From Loripinus fragilis (lineage: Eukaryota; Mollusca; Bivalvia; Lucinida; Lucinidae), in assembly GCA_964019695.1 (NCBI GenBank), contig CAXHUL010000220.1, positions 62,001 through 126,000 on the forward strand: a stretch of 64,000 bases of DNA, in the 5' to 3' direction. Below the pieces are notes generated by a model. That model made no database searches. It saw only the letters and a program-made list of their open reading frames with translations, and was not told the origin of the DNA. The position numbers and the translations under genes were made by a program. Below are positions 37,739 through 50,354 of this stretch, piece after piece. Numbering within the stretch: position 1 is the first letter of the stretch; each line of letters begins with the position of its first letter.

Positions 37739-40700
37739 TAGACAACACTGACCGTAGGACTACTTATTGTGGAACCATGAATAATGTACGGCTTGTAGAC
37801 ATCACTGATCGTAGGACTACTTATTGTGGAACCATGAATAATGTACGGCTTGTAGACATCACTGACCGTAGGACTACTTGTTGCGGAACCATGCATAATG
37901 TACGGCTTGTAGACATCACTTAAGGTAGGACTACTTGTCGCGGAACCATGCATAATGTACAGCTTGTAGACATCACTGATGGTAGAGCTACTGTTGCCGA
38001 GCCATACATAATGTACAGGTTGCAGACATCACTTAAGGTAGGACTACTTGTTACAGAACCATGCATAATATACAGCCTTTGGACATAAATGACCGTAGGA
38101 CTACTTGTTTCGGAACCATGCATAATGTACAGCTTGTAGACATCACTGACCGTAGGACCACTTGTTGCGGAACCATGCATAATGTACAGCTTGTAGACAT
38201 CACTGACCATATGATTACTTGTTGCGGAACCATGCATAATGTGCAGCTTGCAGACATCACTAAAGGTAGGACTACTTGTGGCGGAACCATGCATAATGTA
38301 CAGCTTGTAGACATCACTAAAGGTAGAACTACTTGTTGCGGAACTATACATAATGTACAGCTTGTAGGCATCACTAAAGGTAGGACTACTTGTTGTAGAA
38401 CCATGCATCATGTACAGCTTGTTGACATCACTAATGGTAGGGCTACTGTTGCGGAACCGTATATAATGTACAGCTTATAGACATCACTGACCGTAGGACT
38501 ACTTGTTGCGGAACCATGCATAATGTACAGCTTGTAGACATCACTAAATGTAGGACAACTTGTTGGGGAACTATACATAATGTACAGCTTGTAAACATCA
38601 CTAAAGGTAGGACTACTTGTTGCGGAACCATGCATCATGTACAGCTTGTTGACATCACTGATGGTAGGGCTACTGTTGCGGAACCATATGATGTACAGCT
38701 TGTAGACATAGCTGACCGTTGGACTACTTGTTGCTGAACCAAGCATAATGTACAGTTTGTTGACATCACTGATTTGTGGAACCCTACATAATGTACAGCT
38801 TGTAGACGTCACTGGTGGTAGGGCTACAGTTGTGGAACCATGCATAATGTACAGTTTGTTGACATCCCTGACGGTTGGGCTGCTGTTGCGGAACCCTTCA
38901 TCATGTGCAGATTGTAGACTTCACTGATGTCATGGCTACTGTTGTGGACCCTACATAAAGTACAGTTCGCATACATCACTGATGGTAGTCTGCTACTGTT
39001 GTGGAAACATACATAATGTACATCTTATAGACATCACTGATGGTAGGGCTACTGTAGTGGAACCATACATAAAGTACAAATTGTAGACTTCACTGATGGT
39101 AGGGATACAGTTGTGGAACAAAGCATAATGTACAGCTTTAGACATAACTGATGGTAGGTCTACTGTTGCCGAACCATGCATAATGTACAGTTGTAGACAT
39201 CACTGGTTTTAGGACTACTGCTACGGAACCATTCACAATCTGCAGCTTGTAGACATCCGTGACGGCAGGGCTACTGCTGCGGAACCATACATGAGTAGAG
39301 CTTGTAGACATTACTGATGGTAGGTCTACCTTTGCGGAACAATATATAACGTACGGCTTGTTTACATCACTGATGGTGTGTCTACTTAATATTACGGAAA
39401 CATGCGTAATGTACAGCTTGTAGACATCACTTATGGTAGGGCTTCTATTGTGGAACCATGTGTAATGTCCAGCTTGCAGACATCACTTACGGTAGGGCTA
39501 TTATTGTGGAACCATGCGTAATGTACAGCTTGTAGACATCACTTATGGTAGGGCTACTATTGTGGAACCATGCGTAATGTACAGCTTGTAGACATCACTT
39601 ATGGTAGGGCTACTATTGTGGAACCATGCGTAATGTACAGCTTGTAGACATCACTTATGGTAGGGCTACTATTGTGGAACCATGCGTAATGTACAGCTTG
39701 TAGACATCACTTATGGTAGGGCTACTATTGTGGAACCGGGCATAATGAAGAGCTAGTAGACATCACTAAAGGTAGGGCTACTGTTGTGGAACTATACATA
39801 ATGTACAGTTTGTAGACATCGCTTACGGTAGGGTTACTATTTTTGAACCATACATAATGTACAGCTTGTAGACAGCTCTGCCGATCGGGCTATTGTTGTG
39901 GAACCATACATAATGTAAGTCTGTAGCTTGTAGACATCACTAACGGTAGTGCTTCTATTGTGGAACCAAACATAATGTACAGCTTGTAGACATCTCAGTC
40001 GATCGGGCTATTGTTGTGGAACCATACATGATGTAAGTCTGTAGCTTGTAGACATCACTAACGGTAGGGCTTCTATTGTGGAACCAAACATAATGTACAG
40101 TTTGTACACATAACTTACGGTAGGGCTACTGTTTTTGAACCATACATAATGTACAGTTTGTACACATAACTTACGATAGGGCTAATATTGTGGAACCAAA
40201 CATAATGTACAGTTTGTACACATAACTTACGGTAGGACTACTTTTTGTGGAACTATACATAATGAACAGCTTGTAGACATCACTAAAGGTAGGGCCGCTG
40301 TTGTGAAACCATGCATAATGACATCACTTACGGTAGGGTTACTGTTTTGAACCGTACATAATGTACAGTTTTAGACATCACTAACGGTAGGGCTAATGTT
40401 GTGGGACCATGTGTAACGTAGAGCTTGTAGACATCACTGATGGTAGGGTTACTTTTGTGGAAATAGTTTGTTGACATCGCTCATGGTATGGCTACTTTTG
40501 TGAAACTATGCATAATATAAAGTTTGTTGACATCACTAATGGTAGTGCTTCTTTTGTTGAAGCATGCATATTGTACAGTTTGTAGACATCACTGATGGCA
40601 GGGCTACTGTTGTGAAACCATGCAAAATGAATGAATACATGCAGTTTATAGACTTCACGGATGATAGCGCTATCGTTGTGAAACAATGCATAGTGTACAG

Positions 40701-42816
40701 TTTGTAGCCATCCTTGACGTTAGGCCTACTCTTCTGGAACCATACATGATGTACAGCTTGTATAAATCACTGATAGTAGGACTACTGTAGTGGAACCATG
40801 TATAATGTACAGATCGTAGACATCACTAAAGGTATGGCTACTGTTTTGGAACAATGTAAAATGTACAGTTTGTAGCAATCACTGACGGTAGGACTACTGT
40901 TGTTGAACCATACATAATGTACGGTTTGACGACATCACTGACGGCAGGGCTACTGTTGTGGAACCATACATAATGTACAGTTTTGTATGCATCACTGACA
41001 GTAGGGCTACGGTTGTGGACCCATATATAATGTAGAACTGGTCGACATCACTGATGGTAGGGCTACTATTGTGGAACCATACACAATGTAAAGTTTGTAG
41101 GCATCACTGATGGTTGACCTACTGTTGTGGAATCATGCATAATGTATAGTTTGTATACATCACTGATATAGGGCTACTATTGTAGAAACGTGCATAATTT
41201 ACAGTTTGTACACATCACTGACAGTCAGGCTACTGTTGGAGAACCATGCATAATACACAGTTTGGAGACATCACTGCATAGGGCTACAGTTGTGAAACCA
41301 TGCATAATGTACAATTTGTTGACATCACTGTCGGTATTGCTACTGTTGTCGAACCATACATAATGTACAGTTTGTTGACACCACGAACGGTAGGGCTACT
41401 GTTGTGAAACCGTACATGATGTACAGTTTGTAGCCCTCAGTGATGGTAGGGCTACTGTTGTGGAACCATACATAATTTACAGATTGTAAACATCATTTAC
41501 GGTAGGACTACTGTTGTGGAACAATACATAATGATACGCTTGTAGACATCACTGATAGTAGAGCTACTGAACATTGTAAAGCCATACATGGTGTACAGTT
41601 TGTAGCTCCACTGATGGTAAGGCTACTGTTCTGGAACCATACAAACTATACAGGTTGTAAACATCATTTACGGTAGGGCTACTGTTGTGGAACAATACAT
41701 AATGAAATTCTTGTAGACATCACTGTTGGCAGGGCTACAGTTGTAAAACCATATATGGTGTACAGCTTGTAGCCCTCACTGATGGTAGAGTTACTGTTGT
41801 GGAACCATACATAATAAAACGATTATAGACATCACTGACGGTAAGGCTATGGTTATGGAACCATACATTATGTACAGTTTGCAGACATCACTGACGGTAG
41901 GGCTGCTATTATGGAACCGTACATAATGTACAGTTTGTAGACATCATTTACGGTAGGGCTGCTGGTGTAAAAAATTTCATAATGTACAGTATCTAGACAT
42001 CACTGACTGTAAGACTGTTTTTGTGAAACCATATATAATGTACAGATTGTAGACATCATTGACGGTAGGGCTGCTGTTGTGAAATAGTATGTAGACATCA
42101 CTGAAGGTATGGCTACTGTTGCGGAACCATGCATAATGTACAGTTTGTTGACATCACGAACGGTAGGGCTACTGTTGTGGAACTATACTTAACGTACAGC
42201 ATGTAGACATCAGTGACCATAGAACTACAGTTGTGAAACCTTACGTGTTGAACATTTTGTAGACATCACTGGCGGTAGGGCTACCGTTGTGGACATTGTA
42301 GCCATCACTAACGTTACGGCTACTGTTGTGGAACCATGCATTATGTTCAGTTTTTAGACATCACTGACGGTAGGGCTACTATTGTGTAACCATGCATAAT
42401 GTACAGTCTGTAGACATCACTGACGATAGGGCTACTATTGTGTAACCATGCATACTGTATAGTTTGTAGCAATCACTGACGTTACGGCTACTGTTGTGGA
42501 ACCATGCATTATGTTCAGTTTTTAGACATCACTGACGGTAGGGCTACTATTGTGTAACCATGCATAATGTACAGTCTGTAGACATCACGTACGATAGGGC
42601 TACTATTGTGTAACCATGCATAATGTACAGTTTGTAGACATCACTGACGGTAGGGCTAATATTGTGTAATCATGCATACTGTATAGTTTGTAGCCCTCAC
42701 TGATGGTAGGGCTACTGTTGTGGAACAATACATAAGGACCAAACACAGAACCGCCACATACAATGGGGGCAATGATAAACAATGAATCATCAACAACGCC
42801 TTAGAATGGGCAGCAG

Positions 42817-42839
42817 CTTAAGCCACTGGGTGGCTTAAG
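42817..42839. repeat. 10 bp-stem hairpin just outside the array
   Basis: CTTAAGCCAC and GTGGCTTAAG form a perfect stem with loop TGG, about 80 bases from the last satellite unit. It may mark the end of a mobile element; nothing else supports that. Confidence 0.6.
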
Positions 42840-43097
42840 TGCATTTTACTGGTACCAAATCTACGCCCTAGATTCTGTTGTTGTTGGTAACTCGCATGAT
42901 GGCTTTCAAACTATTGCAATGTCTCATCACAGAGAAACAATCTAATCAAATTAACACACTATGATGGAACAAAGAAAATGGCTCACTACTCACAGATAGT
43001 CCGAGCTAAAGAAAACCTCAAGTTGAGCCACGGTGGGCCCAGCCAAAGACAAGAATCAGGCACCAATCAACTGATGAAAGCTAAAAATAATACGTCA

Positions 43098-43385
43098 GGG
43101 CCATCATTGAGTCTGGGGCCTGCGCTTGCGGATCCAGACGGGAGAGGACCGGGGCCCCGGACACACCCCCCCTCCCTGGAAAATCAAAAGTTTTATGGGT
43201 TTCCATAGGAATATGCACTGTCGCATGATATCCGTGTTAAATCCAACTGTTTTTATAACGCTTGAATATCTTTTTAACTGTGATGGAACCATGCATGGAC
43301 CCCAAAAACTACTGGGAGAGCACAGACAGACAATGTCCCTAATAGGGTTTTTGGGGACGGATGCTGGCATCCGGACTCAATTTTA
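43098..43385. repeat. Repeat-like segment with GCGGATCCAGACGGG start
   Basis: GCGGATCCAGACGGGAG, GGCCCCGGACAC, CCCTGGAAAATCA and a closing GGCATCCGGACTCAAT resemble a diverged segment at 45748-45840 (GCGAATCCAGAGGGGG, GTCCGGACCCCTGAAAAATCA). This suggests a dispersed repeat. Boundaries are approximate. Confidence 0.45.
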
Positions 43386-45097
43386 ACACTTACAGTTTTT
43401 CAGTCACGTCAATTTTTCACCCTTGCCAGGCCATACATTAAATATATGCTATACTCCTTGCAAATTTTTAGACATATAAGTTGCATGGTTTCAATATTAA
43501 CAATTTAATTAGATGCATGATAAACAGTCGTATAGATCCTGATTAGTTTGTTCCTGAGAAGCCAACTGATCCGGATCTACAATGTTTTCCAGAACGTGGT
43601 ATATCCGGATTCCGCAGGATAAAGGCTTAATACAAACCGAACAACTTTCTGGAAAATATTACGCGTAAAAAGTAGTTCATTTTTTGTTGTTTTATTATTG
43701 TTTTTTATGCTTTGCAGTTTAGAAACTTCAATTTGGGTATCGAAGCAATGATTTATTGCCAATTGCTAATTCAAATACAAATATATTTAAAAAATAATAC
43801 CTTGCGCAGTAATATAATAATGATAGGCATATCGTAAAAGACATGGTGGACTTGCCATTGTAGTCTGCTTTCATTGACAACAAACAAACAAGTCGGCGTG
43901 TTTTTTTACGCGGCTATGTATGTAAATAATATAACATTCATATGAATTAAGAATTATCTCAGTTGACCCCAGAAGGTCGCTTGGATATTGTGGATTAATA
44001 ATCTTACTTGCATGAGTTCATTTGAAGTTTTACTTTATGCCTATCCCGCCAAAACGATCACGTGATATATACATTTGCGAAAGGACGCTATCTGTTAGAC
44101 TGGTCTCCCTTTAATAGTATTGCGTCTATTTATAGCATACACTCTGGCGCAGTATTGGAATTTTGAGTCCATCCGCGGTATTAAATAAAAGGGCATTTGC
44201 TACCGGGCCCGTCATGAGCCACTACCATGAGGCCTGCCGACGAAGCCTCGCACGAACCACAATCCGCGGATGACGGTTTCATTGACGGATTCAAGTGGCA
44301 GGGGGCGGGCGCCCCCCCCCCCCCCCCCTAAAATCGCCAAATCAAAGTTTTTAATATGATTTTAGCACCACTATTGTTTTTTGTTGCTGATTGTTTTCAA
44401 TTTTAAATAGTCTGGGGTTTTTCTTGCATCTAAATTCAAAGGTGCCACATCGGCGGCGCCCTGCTAAACTGTAGCCCACCATATCTTTCGGTTCCGTTTT
44501 GAGAATGACGTCTACTGGAGTCCTCGGATCAGAGCAGTCTGATCTGGGCCCGCAATGTTTGCAACAAGGACGTTTAATGGTCTAGCAGAGTACAGTATAT
44601 AGGGATTATGAATCTAAAAATTGGCTTATATGCCTTCTGCGCCCAGCAGATGTTAATGGATAGAAACACATGGCGATATGATTCTGTGCTATCTCCTCTT
44701 TTTCTTTTCTTTAATCTTATTAAAACAGTCGCTAAATTCATGCGGACTGAGTCAGTAAAATGTCCAGCGCATGCGGTAAGCCAGGCACGTGCATATTATG
44801 TCACTCAATTTACTTATAAGTCCGAAAAGCCCACTGATTTAAACTATTCGATAAGCCGGGTCTCCTATGTTCACTCGTCTCGGACTACCGATGAATCACT
44901 ACACTTTTTCGTTCTTCCTTCAGAAAACCAAAACGCTTTCGCTCGCTCTGCCGACTTCGAATTCCAGTTTATATTGTATTCAAGAAATGAAACCGCTAGA
45001 CATCTCGTGCGATCAGATTTTTTGCAAAGATATACACAAAACTTTGAAATACGTAGACGAGTTCCCAGAGTAAAAAATCAACAAACTGACGAAAATC

Positions 45098-45098
<1 letters not shown>

Positions 45099-45174
<76 letters not shown>
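45099..45174. repeat. (CA)n microsatellite
   Basis: 76 uninterrupted bases. They produce the Thr-His and Cys-Val runs of the open frames here. Confidence 0.98.
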
Positions 45175-45176
<2 letters not shown>

Positions 45177-45214
45177 CTACTTGTCGATCCGCCGATGCAA
45201 TGTTTACTTTGACG

Positions 45215-45519
45215 TGCCTGCACCAGTCTCTCTCTCTCTCTCACTCTCTCTCTCTCTCCTTCTCCTAACATTTGCAAACACGGTTTGGATCCAGATCAGA
45301 CCCGAATGGTATTCTGGATAGAATGTTTCGTCAATTTAAAAATGTGTGCATGCGATAGAAGTACGCAAAGCGTTAATACTGTGGAATGTCCGACTTTGCC
45401 GTACAAAAGCCGATTTGGATTTTGGGTCCTCATCGGAAACTGATTGACTGACCCAAACATTGTGTTTCGATATTCTAAGAAAACAAGCCAAAACAAAAGA
45501 TTCGTGTGCAAACACCGTG

Positions 45520-45581
<62 letters not shown>

Positions 45582-45625
45582 ACGACCTGCTATCAAAGTT
45601 CGCAAATAGTTTGGATCCAGAAGAT
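45215..45625. repeat. Duplicated module around two (TC)n tracts
   Basis: TC tracts at 45226-45259 and 45523-45575 are both preceded by GCACCAGTCTCTC or GTGCAGTCTCTC. Both are followed, after 15-30 bases, by TTTGCAAACACGGTTTGGAT or TTCGCAAATAGTTTGGATCC. So a module of about 100 bp containing the TC repeat is present twice. Confidence 0.6.
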
Positions 45626-46830
45626 CGTCCGATGTGCCTGATCAGGGACAAACAAGCATACCAAGAGTTATAATCTAGTCCGACTTTGCGTCCGATGATC
45701 ACGGAACATTTCAGAAAAGTACCTTCTTTCAGATGCATGCCACGGGCGAATCCAGAGGGGGACAGGGGGTCCGGACCCCTGAAAAATCATAAAATATAGG
45801 GTTTTCTAGCAATATTGATCCGGATCCCCAAAAAATTACGAAGCTACCAAGCCAGCATTCAATGGTGGGCCATTGACACGCCAGCAAAACGCCATTTCAA
45901 GGGCGTTTCGCTGATGGGCCGATGGTGGTCAATTTTAAGTGGCATTTCGGTCCTCTCTGACAAAATGCTCTGGATCCGCGCATGAATACAGTGCGTGTGA
46001 ACCGGCTCGATTGAAATTAAACTGTCGACGGACATAATTTCATGATATTTTGGTACTTACAACGTGCGACAAAGACTCAGACTAGCCTGTGCAATGGTGC
46101 ATTCTCAATTCAGCATTACAGTACTTAAAATATGCGAGAAAAATGAACGAGTACTTGAAATCGGGATACTTTGGGATTGATTGACAATAACACATTTTTC
46201 AGAAATGGTTTCTATATTTTTTTTCGTTTTTGGTGAAACGACATTTACTTGTTTTACCTGTATGTTAATGATTTGGTTTAAATAAGCGTTGATTGTTTAT
46301 GAGAAATACCCATTCAACGGTTGCAAGTCTTAACCGCGGAGGTGTGTGACAAAATACTTCAGCATCCGCGGGGTTTTGTTATCTGGCCGCGGGGCAGGGC
46401 TTTTTAGAACCGTTTTTTTTCACATATTAATTAAAGCGGCAGGAACTAACTATGGGCTCAAAGGCACTAACATTTTGATAGCCTGTTAGTTTCTACCAAC
46501 AGGGACAGCCGATACTGGTTCTATTGCGAGTTTGACGCGAATCTGTACCACAGGGTGAGAGCATGCTCCTAATCTTAGTGCTAATGTGACCATTGTCGTC
46601 GTTGTTCATGGCCGCGGGGTTCTGCAATATGCTTTCCTGTCCATGGAAATCCTAAAACTCAAAACATCAGAAACATCTATGACAAAAGATAGGTAGGTGG
46701 TATGCTGAAACCACTGGGTCAATTACGGTTAGATCAGAATGTAGCCATTGGGTTTTCACTATTTTTATTTCTCTGTATGCTGATTTAGCCAAATTATCTA
46801 GTTTTACGGTAGTAAGATCGCCTGACCAAA

Positions 46831-47165
46831 GTGCCAAGGTTGTGAGCAGCAAAATCTAGCTGTTTGTCTGTCTGCCCGTTAATCTGTCCATCCGTCTGTC
46901 TGTCTGCATTGGTTCTTCGTTCTTTTACTTATATGCTCGTTAAACCAGCTTACATGTGTCTAGTAGCTCAGGTGGTTTGAACGCCTGTCCATTGTTCTGA
47001 AGGCTGTGAGCAGCATAATCTAGCCTTCTGCCTGCCTGCATACTTGTCTGTCTACTTGCCACTGGCTGTCTGTCTCCCTGTATCTGTTCTTTGCTCTTTT
47101 GATTTTTTGTAGGCCTGTTTTGCTAGATTAATATCTAGTAGTTCAAGTGTTTAAGGTGCCTGACC
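46831..47165. repeat. Two-unit tandem repeat, 168 bp period
   Basis: GTTGTGAGCAGCAAAATCTA at 46840 and GCTGTGAGCAGCATAATCTA at about 47004 each lead into CTGTCTG-rich tracts, TTCTTTGCTCTTTT-like and TAGTAGTTCA words. A third partial start (GCAGTATGCAGCAAAATATA) lies at 47547, after the MITE at 47173-47520, which splits the array. Confidence 0.75.
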
Positions 47166-47172
47166 CCATTGA

Positions 47173-47520
47173 GGTTACTTTTAATTTTTCTAAATACGTA
47201 GGCTTGGACCCAGCATCTACTCTTTATCCCCAAAAATATCAAGAATATCAGGCACACCCCAAAAATATTTAAAATTTAGCAACCCCAAAAATATTTTTCA
47301 AATCTGTACCTTGACCATAAAAAAGCGCCAAATTGATAGAAATGACTCCACAAAACATAAAAAAATCAAAATTTTCATCATACTCCCAAACATATTTATT
47401 TATCTGACCTTCCCGACCCCTCCCCACTCCAAAAAATGCAATTCAAAATTTTGAACCTTCAAAAATGGACCGAACCTACTTATATATGATAATATCAAAG
47501 TACCACCCCACCCCTCGCCC
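47173..47520. mobile_element. Second copy of the CCCCAAAAATAT MITE
   Basis: AAATACGTAGGCTTGGACCC, then CAGCATCTACT, repeated CCCCAAAAATAT phrases, and the inverted end GACCGAACCTACTTATA with AAGTACCACCCC match the element at 21191-21594, without its long G/C runs. Confidence 0.8.
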
Positions 47521-47696
47521 AAGAAAGCTGGCCAGTGTTTCAGAGCAGTATGCAGCAAAATATAGCTGTCTGTCTGCTTGTTTCTCAGTCAATCAACCAG
47601 TCAGCCAGCCAGCCCGACCAACGGCTTCGATTTCTTAGTGTAGACAGAGCCTCTTTGTAAAAGCGTATTCTTGTTACATAAAATTATTTGCATGTC

Positions 47697-48456
47697 CTAT
47701 TTTTTCTTCATACGTAGGGTCTGGCCCAGCATCTACTGTTCACCCATATCCGGAAATTTAAGGACCCCAAAAATATTTGAAAGGGGTAGGTGCATTAAGA
47801 GGCTATTTTGTCCCCCCCCCCCTATGAGTTCAAAAAATAAAAGTTGCTCTTCACAAGTTTTTTCTTATTAGTTCATTAGAACAATAGCCAAAGTGTAAAG
47901 GTCTGGTATTGATTCGACTTTTACCGTTGCTATGGTAACAAAAAAGGCCGCCAAAATAGGCTGAAAATAGGAAAATGACCGTTTTGGAGCAAATTTGAGA
48001 CATGTAACAGAGAAATTAATATAGAGCACAAGCAAATATCAAAAAAAATATTTTAACATATGATGCGAATTATCATGGCACACAATATACTAAAAGGTTT
48101 TTTTTTGTATTTGCTTGTGCTGATAACTAATTCTTAAAAAAAATCGGTCTCAAAAAGCCTCAAATTTGGCCTAAAATAGCAATTTCTCTATTTTAAGCCT
48201 ATTTTGTCAGCCATTTTGGTTACCATAGCAACTGGTAAAAGTGAAAAAAAATGCCAGAATTTTACACTTGGGCTATTCTTCTAAAAACTCAATAAGATGA
48301 AATTGGTGAAAAGCAACTTTCATTTTTTGGGCTATAGAGGGGGCCAAAATAGCCCATTAATGCACGTACCCCTTTTAGCAACAAAAAAAAATATCCTTGA
48401 CCTAAAGAAAAGACCCTAAAATGCATCATATCCCCCAAAATATTCACGTTTCTTGG
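47697..48456. mobile_element. Third copy of the CCCCAAAAATAT MITE, interrupted
   Basis: The left part (CATACGTAGGGTCTGG, CAGCATCTACTGTTCACCC) ends at about 47780 and the right part (TTTTAGCAAC, CCTTGACC, AAAATGCAT) resumes at about 48375. In the intact copy these parts are contiguous (near 21318-21330). The gap is filled by the foldback at 47781-48374. Confidence 0.8.
47781..48374. mobile_element. 594 bp foldback element inserted in another MITE
   Basis: It starts AAGGGGTAGGTGCATTAA and ends TTAATGCACGTACCCCTT. The symmetry runs through almost the whole element, including GGCTATTTTG, AAAGTTGCT, TTGCTATGGTAAC, and GCACAAGCAAATA at 48030 against TATTTGCTTGTGC at 48108. The central loop is only about 45 bases. 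Confidence 0.9.
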
Positions 48457-49260
48457 GCTAGAGGTCAAAATCTAGGACATCTTGTTTTTTTTTTTAGAAT
48501 CATTTGTATTTGAACAACAGTGGCGATTTCAACAAGGTGAGCGTTTGCGGGCACACTTTCATGATCTTTATTAGTAATGTGTAAAGTGTGGCATAAGTAC
48601 AACGAGAGCGCTCACATTGTTGAACTCACCATGTCTCTGTCACTTTTAACCTGAGGGTTCATTCCCCCAAGGTGGGGCTAGAGGTCATAATATAGGAAAC
48701 CTTTCAAAAGAGCTATTCTGTTTTTCCAACCTATGCAGATATCTTTCCAAACATTATAAGAAAACATTCATATTTAGGCATTTGGTATCATATTCATGGA
48801 AGGCTTCCAGTCATCAGCTTCAGAGCCTTGCGTCCATACCTCAGGGTGGGGCTAGAGGTAAAAATCTAGGACATCTTTTTTTTCTTTTAAAGAACCATTT
48901 GTATTTGAAGAACATATACTATTTCATTTTCTGACTTTCTGTGACTTCAGGTCTTCTGTTCAGGACCTTTGAGCAAAAGACTGCCAGAGCTCTAGCTAAG
49001 AAACTTCTTTTAACAGAATTTCCTCCTGAACCACTGACCCAAAAGCAACTTAATGTCACAGATTTGTACCCAATGGTGTCTTCTACCAATTTTGCACAAA
49101 AGGTTCCACTCCACTGAACAATGGATCTGCCTAAGCTCCAGATAAGAAATGTCTTACAATGACTTCTCCTCCTGAACCAATGGTCCAAAATTTACAATAA
49201 TTTCACAGAATTGTCCCTAACGATGCACTCTACCAAAATTATACAATTGCTTTGGCTCTG
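48440..49260. repeat. Degenerate tandem repeats
   Basis: GGGCTAGAGGTCAAAATCTA with GGACATCTT and ATTTGTATTTGAA recur near 48457, 48673 and 48850. Further on, a unit containing CCTCCTGAACCA recurs with a 146-base spacing (49022 and 49168). Not coding. Confidence 0.65.
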
Positions 49261-50110
49261 CCATTAAGAGACTTTATTCAAGCTTGCACATAATGTCTCT
49301 GATGGCGATTAAGTAAAAGTAAGAAAAACATATACAAAATAGGACAGAACTTTATCAAATCAGTTTTTGATCATCATTAATTTCTTTGAATATGTGGGTG
49401 GATTTGTCTTAGGTAAGATACTAGGAAACACTTTCCCTAATCCTCGTAAGATCTTTAACCAACAGAAACCAAAAGAAAATCTGAAGGGAAAAAAAAACGT
49501 GCCACGGTATTTGGGATCAAATTACACATGTTTAGTTGGGGTTGTGCCAAAGAAAGTTAAGAGAAAATTGTTACCGCTTACCTGCCTGAAGAGCTTCACC
49601 AACATTTATTGAGGGATTATTTTTAACACTGTAAGCTCTATAATAAAAGCATTTGACATAAAGTTTGATTATTTACTTCTTAAGTTAGTTATTAATCAAC
49701 TGATTTCTTGCACTGTTCATATATTGATTACATTTATTAAAGGCTGGTTTTGTCCAATGAACAAATGACAATGTCGCCAGAAAGATTGCTTTCCCATTTC
49801 ACTTTGTGGCAATATGTTTGACCCTACATCAGAGACTTCCAGTTTCCATTTGCATGTTTTAGAAAAGGTATCTAACTAACAACCTCCCTATTTGAACGCT
49901 TTAATGCAGCCGTCCCCATCAGTACTCTCAGTGCTTTGATTCTTTTAATCATTTCATAGGTATGCCATTGAACAGTAGTAGTACCTACAGGTGTCAATTT
50001 ATTGCCTATTAGACCCCTATCTGCTTTTCGATTCAGCTTAGTCAAGAGAAAATGGCCTTTAGTGTAAATTTGTGAGAAGCGAACAGATTGTTGACCATAG
50101 ACCTCGTATA
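49261..50110. other. Stretch with no supported feature
   Basis: AT-rich sequence with open frames of up to about 90 codons on the minus strand near 49872-50150. None shows a recognisable domain or flanking splice sites. Confidence 0.4.
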
Positions 50111-50354
50111 GTAGACTATGCAGCGGCATGTGCGTACAGTGAATATTCAAACCAGTATTAAGAGGACCTTACATGCCTTGGCTAGTCATAGAGTGTCCAT
50201 TGAAGACTCAGATCAGAATGCGCGGCGCAGTCTTCGATGTGTGCGCATACCATCTTGTTGTTTATTGTTACTCCCATTGTGGGAGTCTGTAATTGTTCTA
50301 TGTTTTTGTTGTACGCTAAGTATGTCCAGTCTAGTTTTGCAACCATCTTGATGG

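Larger units (their letters stand above)
10630..42735. repeat. Giant 55-57 bp minisatellite array
   Basis: One continuous array, about 32 kb including insertions, is built of diverged units. The common skeleton is GAACCATACAC or GAACCATGCATAATG, then CAGCTTRYAGACATCA, then a GTA-containing spacer, then GGCTACTGTTGT. Exact spacings measured from the text are 55, 56 or 57 bases. Roughly 400 units are estimated from length. Subfamily A fills the left two thirds and subfamily B most of the right third. Discrete insertions break it at 13704, 16796, 17687, 22394, 30079 and 31791. Most short open frames in this span are repeat products and are not coding. Confidence 0.95.
32620..42735. repeat. Minisatellite subfamily B
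   Basis: Units read CATGCATAATGTACAGCTTG, then TAGACATCACTGACCGTAGG, then ACTACTTGTTGCGGAAC. They are 57 bp in 32.6-38.7 kb and mostly 56 bp (GGCTACTGTTGTGG form) after that. They align with subfamily A over the whole unit. Because 57 is 19 codons, frames stay open on both strands as 19-residue repeats; these are not genes. The stretch is interrupted by the non-B parts of the higher-order unit at 33690-35140 and 36240-37700. Confidence 0.93.
42736..44598. other. Unique sequence after the array
   Basis: The array ends at ACATAAGGACC. The stretch contains a small hairpin and a GC-rich repeat-like segment (listed separately), plus a 17 C run at 44312-44328. Short open frames at 42978-43386 overlap each other and are not recognised. 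43.4-44.3 kb is AT-rich with nothing I can support. Confidence 0.5.

Noticed and set aside
33178..38411. Repetitive proteins of up to 163 residues in the B array
   Set aside because: Unit length is a multiple of three, so all frames without stops persist on both strands. No start, stop or codon pattern suggests selection.
10630..42735. CRISPR array
   Set aside because: Repeat and spacer are not distinguishable: the whole 55-57 bp unit is repeated and diverges evenly. The context is a eukaryotic genome with no cas genes.
43104..43386. Overlapping open frames in GC-rich sequence
   Set aside because: Both strands are open, as expected for GC-rich repeat sequence, and no motif is recognised.
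44608..45321. 237-codon open frame, the longest in the window
   Set aside because: The second part is the (CA)n and (TC)n microsatellites. The first 165 codons show no domain, and another frame is also open over part of the region. No splice or promoter support was seen.
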